A DNA stretch of 64,000 bases from Nocardioides sp. InS609-2. Its GTDB lineage: Bacteria > Actinomycetota > Actinomycetes > Propionibacteriales > Nocardioidaceae. This document shows, piece by piece, positions 45,270-53,367 of this stretch. The stretch covers positions 744,001 to 808,000 of the forward strand of contig NZ_CP060034.1 of assembly GCF_023208195.1 (NCBI RefSeq). The letters run 5' to 3'. The position numbers were made by a program, and so were the translations under genes. The notes under the pieces are model-generated. The model searched no databases. It had not been told where the DNA came from and saw only the letters and a list, made by a program, of their open reading frames with translations. Each line of letters opens with the position of its first letter. Positions within the stretch are counted from its first letter, which is position 1.

Positions 45270-48200
45270 TCACCCCGGGCTCCCCGGCGACCGGTGCCAC
45301 AGTTTTCGAGCCACGTCGCGGGTGTTCTCGCCTGCCGGCTTGATGTCGGAGTAGGGAGACATCTGGAAGCCGCTGGTGTGGACCAGCACGCGCCGCTGCT
45401 CCGGGGCCGCCGGATCGCCGAAGCCGGCCGGCACGGTGCGCATCGCCTCCCGGACCTCGGCCAGCCCGTCGGCCGAGGTCGGTGCCTGCTGCCACCTGGC
45501 CATCAGGTCGGGCAACGACCAGGCACCGGTGGCCCGCAACGAGACCCCGCGTCGTCCGGTACGACGCAGCTCGCCGCGGACGAGGAGCAGCCACGACCCG
45601 AACACAGTGGCGGCGTACGGACCTTGCGCGTCCTCGAAGAACGTCGCGTCGACCGGACCGGTGGCGTCGTCGAGGGTCAGGAAGATGACGCGACGGCCGG
45701 TGCGGATCGGCGGGGTCTGGGTGGCCACCTTCACCCCGGCCACCAGCAGCTCGGCCTTGCTGCGGCGCGCGAGCAGGTCGCGGCTGCGGGTCACCCCGAG
45801 GGCGTCGAGGAAGTCGGCGTAGCCGTCGATGACGTGCCTGCTGACGTCGAGCCCGAGGATCTCCAGCTCTGCCTTCATGCGTTCCTCGCCGGTCAGCTCG
45901 GGGAGCCCGGTGACCTCGCCCTCGGCGGGCTCGTCGCCCAGGGCGAGGGTGAGCTGCACCGAGTCGACGGGGCGGGGGGCAGCCGTGGCGCGGGACTGGG
46001 CCGCGGCCTGTCCCCACACGCCACCCCGGATCACTGGTTCCGCGTCTCGGGTGACCGGGTCACTGCTGTTGCGGGTCGCTGCGTCGGTGGCCCGCTGGGT
46101 GGCCGGCAGCGGACGGCGTCCGGAGGCGAGCCCGCGACCGCGACCGGCCCGGGCGGCCCGGTCGAGGGCGCGGGCATGGCGGTCGAGCTCGGCCACCTGA
46201 AGGAGCAGGTCGCGGCGGGTCAGCCGGCCGCGACGGCGTACGTCGGAGTCGCCTGAGGCGCCGATGCGGTAGATCGAGTCGAACCCGCCGGTCAGCACCA
46301 GCCGCTCCACGACCGGCCGGGACACCGCCGCGCGGTGCCAGAAGTCGGTGAGCGAGTGGTAGGGCCGGGCCGCGACGATGCGGTCGACCTCGCCCGCGTT
46401 GATGCCCTTCACCTCGGCGAGGGCGAGGCGGATGGCGTAGCCGGCGACCTCCTCGGCCGCCGGCTCGACGACGTACTCCTTGGCGCTGGCGTTGACGTCG
46501 AGGCCGTGCACGCCGATGCCGAAGTGGCGGGCGTCGTCGAGGATGAGGCGCTTGGGGTACATGCCCGGGTCGTGGGTGAGCACCCCGGACAGGAAGTGCG
46601 CCGGCCAGTGCGCCTTGAGCCAGGCGGACTGATAGGTCGGGAGGGCGAACGCCGCCGCGTGGGCCTTGCAGAAGCCGAACGACGCGAAGGCCTCCAGCAC
46701 CTTCCAGATCTGCTCGGTGACCGCCTCGGAGTAGCCCCGGCCCAGGGATCGCGGCATGAACCAGGCCCGCGTCTCGGCCATCCCCTCGACGTCGCCCAGG
46801 GCCCGGCGCTTCTCGTCGGCCTCGGCATAACCGACCCCGGCGAACTGGGCGATCATCTCGATGACCTGCTCGTGGAAGACGACCACGCCGTGGGTGGGCG
46901 CCAGGATCGGGATCAGGTCGTCGTGCAGGTAGGAGGAGGTCCTCCAGCCCTGCTTGACCTCGAGGTAGGGGGTGATCATGTCGCTCTTGACCGGGCCCGG
47001 CCGGAACAGCGAGATGTCGGTGATGATGTCGTCGAAGGAGTCGATGCCGGACTTGCCAACCAGCTCGCGCTGACCGGGCGACTCGATCTGGAAGACGCCC
47101 AGGGTCTTGGCGGCGCTGATCATGTCGAAGGTTGTGTCGTCGTCGAACGGCACCTGCGCTTCGTCGTCCAGGTCCACGTCGACACCATCGACCCTGGCGA
47201 TCTCGGCCACCGCGTGCGCCATCGCCGACTGCATGCGGATGCCGAGCACGTCGAGCTTGAGCAGGCCGAGGTCCTCGACGTCGTCCTTGTCGAACTGGCT
47301 CATCGGGAAGCCCGCATAGCTGGCCTCGACGGGCGTGCGGTCGAGCAGGGTCGCGTCGGAGAGCAACACCCCGCAGGGGTGTACGGCGATGTGGCGCGGC
47401 AGCCCGTCGAGCCGCTCGACCAGCCGGAACATCAAGTCGAGTCGCTCCTCCCCCAGCCCGCTGGCCCGCAGCTCGGGCAGCTCGCGCAGCGCCACCCGGG
47501 CGTCCCGGGCCCGGATGTGCGGGAACGCCTTGGCGATCGCGTCGATCTCGCCCGGCGGCATGCCCAGCGCGGCGCCGACGTCGCGGACGGCGTGCCGGAC
47601 GCGGTAGGTGTCCATCATCGAGACGCACACGCACCGCTCGCCGCCGTAGCGGTCGAGGATCGCCTCGTAGACCTCCAGCCGCCGGGCAGACTCGACGTCG
47701 ACGTCGATGTCGGGCAACGACTGCCGCAGCGGCGAGAGGAACCGCTCCATCAGGAGGTTGTGACGGATCGGGTCGACCCCGGAGACGCCGAGCAGGTAGT
47801 TGACCAGGCTGCCCGCGCCCGACCCGCGGGCAGCGCTGCGCACCCCCATCTTCTTGATCAGGTCGGTAACGTCACCGACGGTGAGGAAGTACGACGCGTA
47901 GCCGAGCTCGCGGATGATCTCGAGCTCGTCGTCGAGCCGCTTCCAGATGCGTTGGCGGGGTGCGGCGCCGTAGCGCCAGCCGATGCCGCCCTCGCAGCGG
48001 GCGCGCAGCAGCGCGTCGGCCTCGGAGACGCCGGGGGTCGAGATGATGCGGCGGTCTACCGCACCCCCCTGACGCCTCCCGTCGGGGGTTCCCGGGACGC
48101 CACCGCCAGCTGAAGCGCCAGTGACCACCGGTCTGGAGAGCTCGAACTCCGGGAAGTGCACCTCCCCGATGCCCAGGTCGCCCCGCGGGTCCAGGGCACA

Positions 48201-49139
48201 GCGGTCACCGATCGTGCGGGTCGCGGCCAGCAGCGACCGGGCGTCGCGCGGGCCGAGGCCGGCGAGCCGGCAGATCTCGTCGGCCACCTCGTGCATCTGC
48301 TTGCCGGACTTGAGGAAGCCCTCGGCATTGCCCCGAAAATCAGCAGATCCGGGGTGACGAAACTGGGCGGAGCCCAGCGGGACCAGCCGGCGGGCCGCGT
48401 CGAGGACGTCGATGGTCGGTGCGTCGAGCCGGTCGGCGTAGCGCACCGCGTTGGTCAGCACGGCACTCACTCCGGCGGCGCGGGCCAGGCCGGCCATCCG
48501 GGCGGCGTGCGGGGTGGTGCCGGGACCCCAGGTCGCCCGGGTGCCGGCGGCCAGTCGGTGGGAGACCAGCTCGACCACGAGATTCTCAGGTGGCAGGGCA
48601 CCACGCCACGCGTCGAGGATCGCCAGCGCCTCGTCGTCGCGGTGCCGGGTCACCGCGGCCCCGAGCTCGGAGGCCGGTCCGAGCAGGACGAGCACGCCGC
48701 CCCCCACCAGGTGCGGCGCGAGCAGGTCGAGGTCGGCCACCGGACGCCCCCGCTCACCGGTGAGGTGGGTGGCCGAGACCAGCCGGCAGATCGCCGCCCA
48801 GCCGGCCCGGCCCTGAGCCAGCAGGGTGACCCGGGGCAGGGACTCCTCGTCGCGGAACGCTCCGCCGCGCACGGGAGTACGGAGTGGTCTCGACTGCGTT
48901 CGACCAGCTGAGGCGGCGACCGGCAGCACGGCGAGGTCGACCCCCAGCACCGGACGGATGCCCGCCCGGCTGCACGCCTTGGCGAACTTCACCGCGCCGT
49001 AGGTGCCGTCTCGGTCGGTCAGCGCGAGGGTGTCCATCTCCTGCTCGGCGGCCCGTTCGACCAGCGTGTGCGGGTGCGAGGCGCCGTACTGCAGGGAGTA
49101 GCCGGAGGCCACGTGGAGATGGACGAACGGGTCGGACAT
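45270..49139 (-). CDS. dnaE2: Error-prone DNA polymerase DnaE2
   Basis: 1289 residues. N-terminal PHP domain (FVHLHVASGYSLQYG, where DnaE1 has HVHTEYSMLDG), C-family catalytic core with ARGSGAGSLVNYLLG and PDIDVDVESARRLEV, HhH region, and a C-terminal OB fold. It performs damage-induced mutagenesis with ImuA/ImuB in actinobacteria. ImuB is not in this window. The start is ATG at 49139 (MSDPFVHLH); an in-frame ATG at 49214 lies beyond the SOS box and is not used. A poorly conserved insert (VTGASAGGGVPGTPDGRRQGG) occurs near residue 360. Confidence 0.95.
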   Translation of the reverse strand: MSDPFVHLHVASGYSLQYGASHPHTLVERAAEQEMDTLALTDRDGTYGAVKFAKACSRAGIRPVLGVDLAVLPVAASAGRTQSRPLRTPVRGGAFRDEESLPRVTLLAQGRAGWAAICRLVSATHLTGERGRPVADLDLLAPHLVGGGVLVLLGPASELGAAVTRHRDDEALAILDAWRGALPPENLVVELVSHRLAAGTRATWGPGTTPHAARMAGLARAAGVSAVLTNAVRYADRLDAPTIDVLDAARRLVPLGSAQFRHPGSADFRGNAEGFLKSGKQMHEVADEICRLAGLGPRDARSLLAATRTIGDRCALDPRGDLGIGEVHFPEFELSRPVVTGASAGGGVPGTPDGRRQGGAVDRRIISTPGVSEADALLRARCEGGIGWRYGAAPRQRIWKRLDDELEIIRELGYASYFLTVGDVTDLIKKMGVRSAARGSGAGSLVNYLLGVSGVDPIRHNLLMERFLSPLRQSLPDIDVDVESARRLEVYEAILDRYGGERCVCVSMMDTYRVRHAVRDVGAALGMPPGEIDAIAKAFPHIRARDARVALRELPELRASGLGEERLDLMFRLVERLDGLPRHIAVHPCGVLLSDATLLDRTPVEASYAGFPMSQFDKDDVEDLGLLKLDVLGIRMQSAMAHAVAEIARVDGVDVDLDDEAQVPFDDDTTFDMISAAKTLGVFQIESPGQRELVGKSGIDSFDDIITDISLFRPGPVKSDMITPYLEVKQGWRTSSYLHDDLIPILAPTHGVVVFHEQVIEMIAQFAGVGYAEADEKRRALGDVEGMAETRAWFMPRSLGRGYSEAVTEQIWKVLEAFASFGFCKAHAAAFALPTYQSAWLKAHWPAHFLSGVLTHDPGMYPKRLILDDARHFGIGVHGLDVNASAKEYVVEPAAEEVAGYAIRLALAEVKGINAGEVDRIVAARPYHSLTDFWHRAAVSRPVVERLVLTGGFDSIYRIGASGDSDVRRRGRLTRRDLLLQVAELDRHARALDRAARAGRGRGLASGRRPLPATQRATDAATRNSSDPVTRDAEPVIRGGVWGQAAAQSRATAAPRPVDSVQLTLALGDEPAEGEVTGLPELTGEERMKAELEILGLDVSRHVIDGYADFLDALGVTRSRDLLARRSKAELLVAGVKVATQTPPIRTGRRVIFLTLDDATGPVDATFFEDAQGPYAATVFGSWLLLVRGELRRTGRRGVSLRATGAWSLPDLMARWQQAPTSADGLAEVREAMRTVPAGFGDPAAPEQRRVLVHTSGFQMSPYSDIKPAGENTRDVARKLWHRSPGSPG

Positions 49140-49175
49140 GAGCCTGCCTCGCGGACTGTGTCGACCCCAGCACCG

Positions 49176-49213
49176 TGATGGAGTGATCGAACAGGTGTTC
49201 GATAACTCCATCA
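49176..49213. promoter_or_regulatory. LexA (SOS) box inside a 38-bp palindrome before dnaE2
   Basis: TCGAACAGGTGTTCGA at 49187-49202 is a perfect actinobacterial SOS box (TCGAAC-N4-GTTCGA), 48 bases before the dnaE2 ATG. It is flanked by a further inverted repeat: TGATGGAGT (49176-49184) and ACTCCATCA (49205-49213), centred on the same point. The outer arms are not part of the known box. Confidence 0.9.
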
Positions 49214-49247
49214 CTCTAACCCCCGCGACAGGGAGGTCGCAAGCCGT

Positions 49248-50294
49248 TCAGCTCCAGATCGCGGCCGCCCACTGGGGGTGATCGATGAACGGGTTCCGGT
49301 CGTGCTGGTAGGTGCCGAAGATGATGTCGTTGCGTCACATCTCCCCCGCGTCGGGCGGGTCCTGCTGGCTCCACTGGAGCATGAGCGAGAGCTTGCCGAT
49401 GTGGGGCGCTGAACCGTTGCCTGGTCAGGTCGTCGACCTCGAGGTCGGCGAAGCCGTCGTCGCCCTCGTAGCGCACCGAGATGTAGAAGATCATCCGCGC
49501 GACACCCTTGACCGCGTCGCGCGGCTCCCAGGAGTCGCCGTCGGCGTAGTTGCCGGGCGCCTCGGCGTTCTGGGTGCCGCCCGCGTCGAAGTCGAGGTTG
49601 CCGCGCGCGCCGTTGACCGTCACGTCCTCGGGCCGTCGGTAGTGGATGTTGGTGCCCGGACCGGTCGCCGTACCGAAGTCTCCGTGCGACTTGGCCCAGA
49701 CGTGCTCGCGATTCAGTCGTCGACACCTCCACCGTTGGCCGACTTGGGCATCGACTTGCCGCTGTAGAGGGTCTTGATGTTGTTGGCGTTGACGGGGTCC
49801 TGGTCGGTGGCCTTCAGGGCGTTCCAGACACTGTCGTAGGACAGCTTGGTCACGCCTGAGGAGATGATCGAGTGCAGGGCAGACTCCAGCTGCGGGCCGG
49901 TCTTGCCCAGTGCCGCTGCGTAGTAGTCGTCGTGGTCGCCCGGGTCACCCGGGTCGGTGCCCGACGCGAACGCGAAGGCGCTGGCACCGGTCAGGCCCGG
50001 GTGGGAGAAGTACGCCCCCAGCACTGTCGGCCAGCGCCAGCGCCTAGCCGGAACCGTCGCGACCGAGCCGTTCTGCGTGGCTCGCGCCTGGGCAACGCTC
50101 AGCGGTGCCGCAGCGGTGAGGGCCGTGGCCGACCTCGGCGCCGGCACGGCCTGCGCCGACTGCGTGAGGGGTACGACGGCAGCCAGGGCCGCCAGCATCG
50201 TGACGAGAAGGGTGGCGATCGCGGGCGCGGTGCGCGCGCGGTGCGTCCCGAGAGGTTGGTGCACAGCTGGCCGGGGCTCCCCGATGAAGCCCAT
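49248..50294 (-). pseudogene. Secreted endonuclease I (EndA-like) with two frameshifts and a stop
   Basis: Start ATG at 50294, with a signal peptide (about residues 20-50, IATLLVTMLAALAAVVPLTQSAQA). DDYYAAALGKTGPQLESAL and YDSVWNALKATDQDP are the N-terminal endonuclease I domain. At 49712-49715 a base is missing, where DWNREHVWAKSHGDFG would follow DD. The frame goes on through RPEDVTVNGARGNLDFD to about 49425, where one extra base shifts it back. Then SAPHIGKLSLMLQWSQQDPPDAGEM runs to an in-frame TGA (49335-49337), and RNDIIFGTYQHDRNPFIDHPQW to the natural stop at 49248. The catalytic His region is out of frame, so no active enzyme is made as read. Confidence 0.85.
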
Positions 50295-50321
50295 GACCGG
50301 TGGGCAGAGACTAGCGCCCGA

Positions 50322-50777
50322 TCAGGCGACTCCGGCGCGTCCGCCGGTGACGACCAGCCGCTTCTCGAGCGGCGCGTGCGGCACCAGGCCGAGCGCCGAC
50401 TCGATGATGCCGAGGAACCGGTCGGCGTCACGGACCAGGTCGTCGGCCTCGCGCTCGGTGACCGCGCGGGTGGAGCCGGCCTCGGCGGCCGCGCGCTTGC
50501 TCGCGCCGGCGGCGAAGAAGGTCGCCCACTCGGCCAGCTCGGGGGCGACGTCGGCCAGCAGCACCCAGGCGTTCTTCTGCCTCCGTCGCCCGGGCGACGG
50601 ATGGGCGCGGGCCGCGAGCAGCGCGGCCGTGGCCCGCAGTGCTGCCACGTGGGCGCAGGCGTAGCGAGTCGGCACGTCGGCCGCGGTGATCGACTCCTGC
50701 AGCGACTCGGCCGAGCGGGCGAGGTAGGAGTGAGTGGTGGCTGGGAGCAGGTAGGGGTTCACGTCGCTCGCCGACAT
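50322..50777 (-). CDS. SAV_6107-family HEPN domain protein
   Basis: 151 residues, all-helical. The first helices contain TRYACAHVAALRATAALLAARA with an R-x4-H motif (R38, H43), the pattern of HEPN ribonucleases, though its place early in the fold differs from toxin HEPN proteins. The C-terminal half (AVTEREADDLVRDADRFLGIIESALG) is amphipathic. Function unknown. The ATG overlaps the DUF6504 stop as TGATG, so both should be made from the SOS-controlled message. Confidence 0.85.
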   Translation of the reverse strand: MSASDVNPYLLPATTHSYLARSAESLQESITAADVPTRYACAHVAALRATAALLAARAHPSPGRRRQKNAWVLLADVAPELAEWATFFAAGASKRAAAEAGSTRAVTEREADDLVRDADRFLGIIESALGLVPHAPLEKRLVVTGGRAGVA

Positions 50778-51154
50778 CAGTCGACACAGCCGACGAGTGA
50801 CCAGCGGCCGTCGGACCAGTCGAAGGAGAGGTCGAAGACGCCGCCGCCGTCGGAGGTGGCACTGCCCCGGCCGGCATGCACGCGCCACAGCTCGCGCTCG
50901 ATGAGCAGGTCGTCGGCACCTCGGTCGATGACCGTGTCGCCAGCGTCGATGCCGGGCCCGTCGTCGGTGCCGACCACGGCGCGCACCCCCGCTGACTGCC
51001 ACCAGGGCGCGGTCTCCACCCAGTGCGCCACCACCGAGCGGACCTTCCACAACCGGCCGCGCCACAGGAACTGCTCGGGCCCCTCCTCGGCCGTGTCGGG
51101 CTCTCCACCGATGCGTCCCCTGCGGACCTCAACGGGGTCGTCGTACCGCCTCAT
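50777..51154 (-). CDS. DUF6504 family protein, first gene of an SOS unit
   Basis: 125 residues, predicted small beta-rich cytoplasmic protein. FLWRGRLWKVRSVVAHWVETAPWW near residue 30-50 and REWLWRVHA-like sequence (ERELWRVHAG) are typical of the DUF6504 family, which is found beside imuB and dnaE2 in actinobacteria. No catalytic residues are known. Ribosome site AGGAGAG upstream of ATG 51154, and a LexA box 80 bases upstream. Confidence 0.85.
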   Translation of the reverse strand: MRRYDDPVEVRRGRIGGEPDTAEEGPEQFLWRGRLWKVRSVVAHWVETAPWWQSAGVRAVVGTDDGPGIDAGDTVIDRGADDLLIERELWRVHAGRGSATSDGGGVFDLSFDWSDGRWSLVGCVD

Positions 51155-51233
51155 CTGGCTCTCCTGTCAGCGTGGTCGACCCCGGCCAACCCCGGTGACG
51201 GTGGGGGTCGAGGTCACCGCCACCGAGGCTGCA

Positions 51234-51249
51234 TCGAACAGTTGTTCGA
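51234..51249. promoter_or_regulatory. LexA (SOS) box upstream of DUF6504-SAV_6107
   Basis: TCGAACAGTTGTTCGA is a perfect TCGAAC-N4-GTTCGA. It overlaps a second short palindrome TTGTTCGAACAA (51242-51253). It lies between DUF6504 and the end of the next gene, so it serves the minus-strand unit. Confidence 0.9.
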
Positions 51250-51307
51250 ACAACGCCAAGGTACACCGGCCCACCGACAGTCCGTCAATGGTCTGGCAGC
51301 GAGTGCT

Positions 51308-51820
51308 TCAGAACGAGCGGAAATACCGGTTCGTGTCCTTGTGCCAGAGCAGGAAGAGCAGCAGCAGGCACAGCAGGATCGCGACGATCGAGAGCACCGC
51401 GAAGAGCGCCGGCAGACCGAGCCGCACGACCACGGTGGCCGCGAGGATGCCGAACACGGCGGTGGCCGCCAGCGACAGCCGGGCCCACTCGTGGCCCTCG
51501 ACGAAGAAGGCGATGAGCACCAGCACCAGCAGCGCGAAGACGGCGAAGAACACGATCGCGAGCGGCACGAACGATGGCGCGATGGGGCTGCCCTTGACCG
51601 CCTGTACCCCGCCCTCGAGGAGCAGCTTGCGGGCGGCGATGTTGCCCTCGGCCCAGGTGCGGATGACCTCGTCCTGACGCAGCCAGACCAGCAGGGCGGC
51701 GAGCCCGGTGACGACGACCAGCGCGAGCAGCACCCGGACGGCGTTGGTCACCGACATCGGCCGCGCAGACGCGGGCGCGCCGGTCGGCTCGCCGGCTGGC
51801 TGGTTGGGCGCGGTGGTCAT
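51308..51820 (-). CDS. Four-helix membrane protein of unknown function
   Basis: 170 residues. A Pro/Ala-rich N-terminus is followed by helices at about residues 26-46, 84-107, 114-133 and 138-160. A hydrophilic extracellular loop (LRQDEVIRTWAEGNIAARKLLLEGGVQAVKG) lies between the first two. No family is recognised. Ribosome site GGGGGAA before ATG 51820. Confidence 0.7.
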   Translation of the reverse strand: MTTAPNQPAGEPTGAPASARPMSVTNAVRVLLALVVVTGLAALLVWLRQDEVIRTWAEGNIAARKLLLEGGVQAVKGSPIAPSFVPLAIVFFAVFALLVLVLIAFFVEGHEWARLSLAATAVFGILAATVVVRLGLPALFAVLSIVAILLCLLLLFLLWHKDTNRYFRSF

Positions 51821-51900
51821 GCATTCCCCCGAATGATCGACAAGGTGGAGCAGGCAGCGATGCCCGGCAGGTTGCAGGAACCAGTGTCGGAACCAGTGAC

Positions 51901-51906
51901 TAGGGT
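51901..51906 (+). promoter_or_regulatory. -10 element of a leaderless promoter for the YbaK gene
   Basis: TAGGGT ends 6 bases before the ATG at 51913. Confidence 0.55.
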
Positions 51907-51912
51907 CGCAGC

Positions 51913-52386
51913 ATGGCTAGCGAACACTCCTCCATCACCTCTTTCCGGGCCGAGCATGCACGTCGCGGCGGTGCCGGCGACGTGGTCATTCTCCCTGACA
52001 GCGTCCACACCGCCGCACTCGCGGCCCAGGCACTCGGTTGCGAGGTCGGCGCCATCGCCAACAGCCTGCTCTTCGACGCGGGTGGCGCCCCGGTCCTGAT
52101 CCTCACGTCCGGCGCCCACCGCGTCGACACCCACAAGGTCGCGCCCGCGATCGGCGCCCCGCCACTCAAGCGCGCGAGCGCCGATTTCGTGCGCGCCCAC
52201 ACGGGCCAGGTCATCGGCGGGGTCTCCCCCATCGCCCATCCCGCAGCGGTGCCGACGTGGATCGACTCCTGGCTGCGCCGGTACGACGTCGTGTGGGCCG
52301 CCGCCGGCCACCCGGCTGCGGTCTTCTCGACCACGTTCACCGAGCTCGTCTCGATGACCGGCGCGACCGAAATCGACGTCGAGTGA
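51913..52386 (+). CDS. YbaK/EbsC family aminoacyl-tRNA deacylase
   Basis: 157 residues of the YbaK/ProX editing fold. VHTAALAAQALGCEVGAIANSLLF, a conserved lysine in DTHKVAPAIG, and GQVIGGVSPIAHP are the family blocks. Members remove wrongly attached amino acids such as Ala or Cys from tRNA-Pro; the precise substrate cannot be told. The next gene starts 12 bases later on the same strand. Confidence 0.9.
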   Translation: MASEHSSITSFRAEHARRGGAGDVVILPDSVHTAALAAQALGCEVGAIANSLLFDAGGAPVLILTSGAHRVDTHKVAPAIGAPPLKRASADFVRAHTGQVIGGVSPIAHPAAVPTWIDSWLRRYDVVWAAAGHPAAVFSTTFTELVSMTGATEIDVE

Positions 52387-52397
52387 AGGATCAGCCC

Positions 52398-52781
52398 ATG
52401 GAGATCTGGCTCAACCCCGCATGCAGCAAGTGCCGCACCGCCGTGGCCGCGCTCGACGAGGCCGGGGTCGAGCACACCGTGCGCCGTTACCTCGACGACG
52501 TGCCGACCGTCGACGAGCTCGCCGACGTCGTGGCCCGCCTCGATGTCGAGCCCTGGCACATCGCCCGCGACAAGGAGGCCCGTGACGCGGGCATCGACCT
52601 GCCCCGCGAGCCGGCCCACCGCGACGCCTGGCTCGTGGCGCTGGCCGCGCACCCAATCGCCATCCAGCGGCCGATCATCACTGCGGCCGACGGCACGACC
52701 GTCGTCGCCCGTGATGCCGAGACGCTCGCGCAGATCATTTCTCACGAGGCGGGGCAACCCGGAGGCCCGGCCACGGCGTAG
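52398..52781 (+). CDS. ArsC/Spx-family thioredoxin-fold protein
   Basis: 127 residues. WLNPACSKCRTA at the N-terminus has a C9-x2-C12 pair in place of the single Cys of the arsenate reductase; the motif IQRPII with a conserved Arg (AIQRPIITA) matches the ArsC arsenate-binding Arg. It could be a glutaredoxin-type arsenate reductase or a thiol oxidoreductase of the YfgD group. Start ATG 52398. Confidence 0.85.
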   Translation: MEIWLNPACSKCRTAVAALDEAGVEHTVRRYLDDVPTVDELADVVARLDVEPWHIARDKEARDAGIDLPREPAHRDAWLVALAAHPIAIQRPIITAADGTTVVARDAETLAQIISHEAGQPGGPATA

Positions 52782-52821
52782 GAGGGGTGACACCCACCGG
52801 TCGACAAGGAGCACACCCTCG

Positions 52822-53367
52822 ATGCGTCGAGACCAACGCGAAGCGGACTTCACGGAGTTCTACCTCGCCCGGCGCGCGGCCCTGCGCCGGACGGCGTACC
52901 TCATCGTCCGCGACTGGCACACCGCCGAGGACCTCGTCCAGCAGGCGATGGTCAAGGTGTACGCCGCGTGGCCGCGGGTGCGCTCGCTCTCGGCCGACGC
53001 GTTCGCCCGCAAGGTCGTCGTCAACGAGTGCCTCAGCCACCTGCGCAGGCGCCGCGACGTACCCGTCCAAGACCTGCCCGACCGGGCGCTCGTGCCAGAC
53101 GAAGCGTCGCCTCTCGACGTCGGAGTGGCGCTCGACCTGCTGGCGCCACGGCAGCGGGCGATCATCGCGCTGCGCTTCCTCGACGACCTCTCGGTGGCCG
53201 ACGTCGCCCACGCTCTCGCCATCACCGAGGGCACAGTCAAGAGCCAGACCGCCAAGGCGCTGGCGACTCTCCGCACCCACCTGCCCTCAATAGGGCTTGT
53301 CCCGTCCAGTGCCTTGCCGACGCTGCGTCAGCGAGACAAGCCCCAGTCCATGATCGAGGAGTCCTGA
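52822..53367 (+). CDS. SigE-type (SigE-SCO subfamily) RNA polymerase sigma factor
   Basis: 181 residues. Region 2 (FTEFYLARRAALRRTAYLIVRDWHTAEDLVQQAMVKVYAAW) and region 4 (LLAPRQRAIIALRFLDDLSVADVAHALAITEGTVKSQTAKAL) are clear; there is no region 1 or 3. The start is ATG 52822 with AAGGAG 10 bases upstream. It overlaps the next gene as TGATG, whose product is membrane-anchored, as with sigma/anti-sigma pairs. Confidence 0.9.
   Translation: MRRDQREADFTEFYLARRAALRRTAYLIVRDWHTAEDLVQQAMVKVYAAWPRVRSLSADAFARKVVVNECLSHLRRRRDVPVQDLPDRALVPDEASPLDVGVALDLLAPRQRAIIALRFLDDLSVADVAHALAITEGTVKSQTAKALATLRTHLPSIGLVPSSALPTLRQRDKPQSMIEES

Noticed and set aside
46335..48113. 592-codon plus-strand frame over dnaE2
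   Set aside because: Antisense shadow of dnaE2 with no recognisable domain.
49211..49732. 173-codon frame beside the endonuclease pseudogene
   Set aside because: It is neither of the two frames that carry endonuclease I residues; composition is that of a shadow frame.
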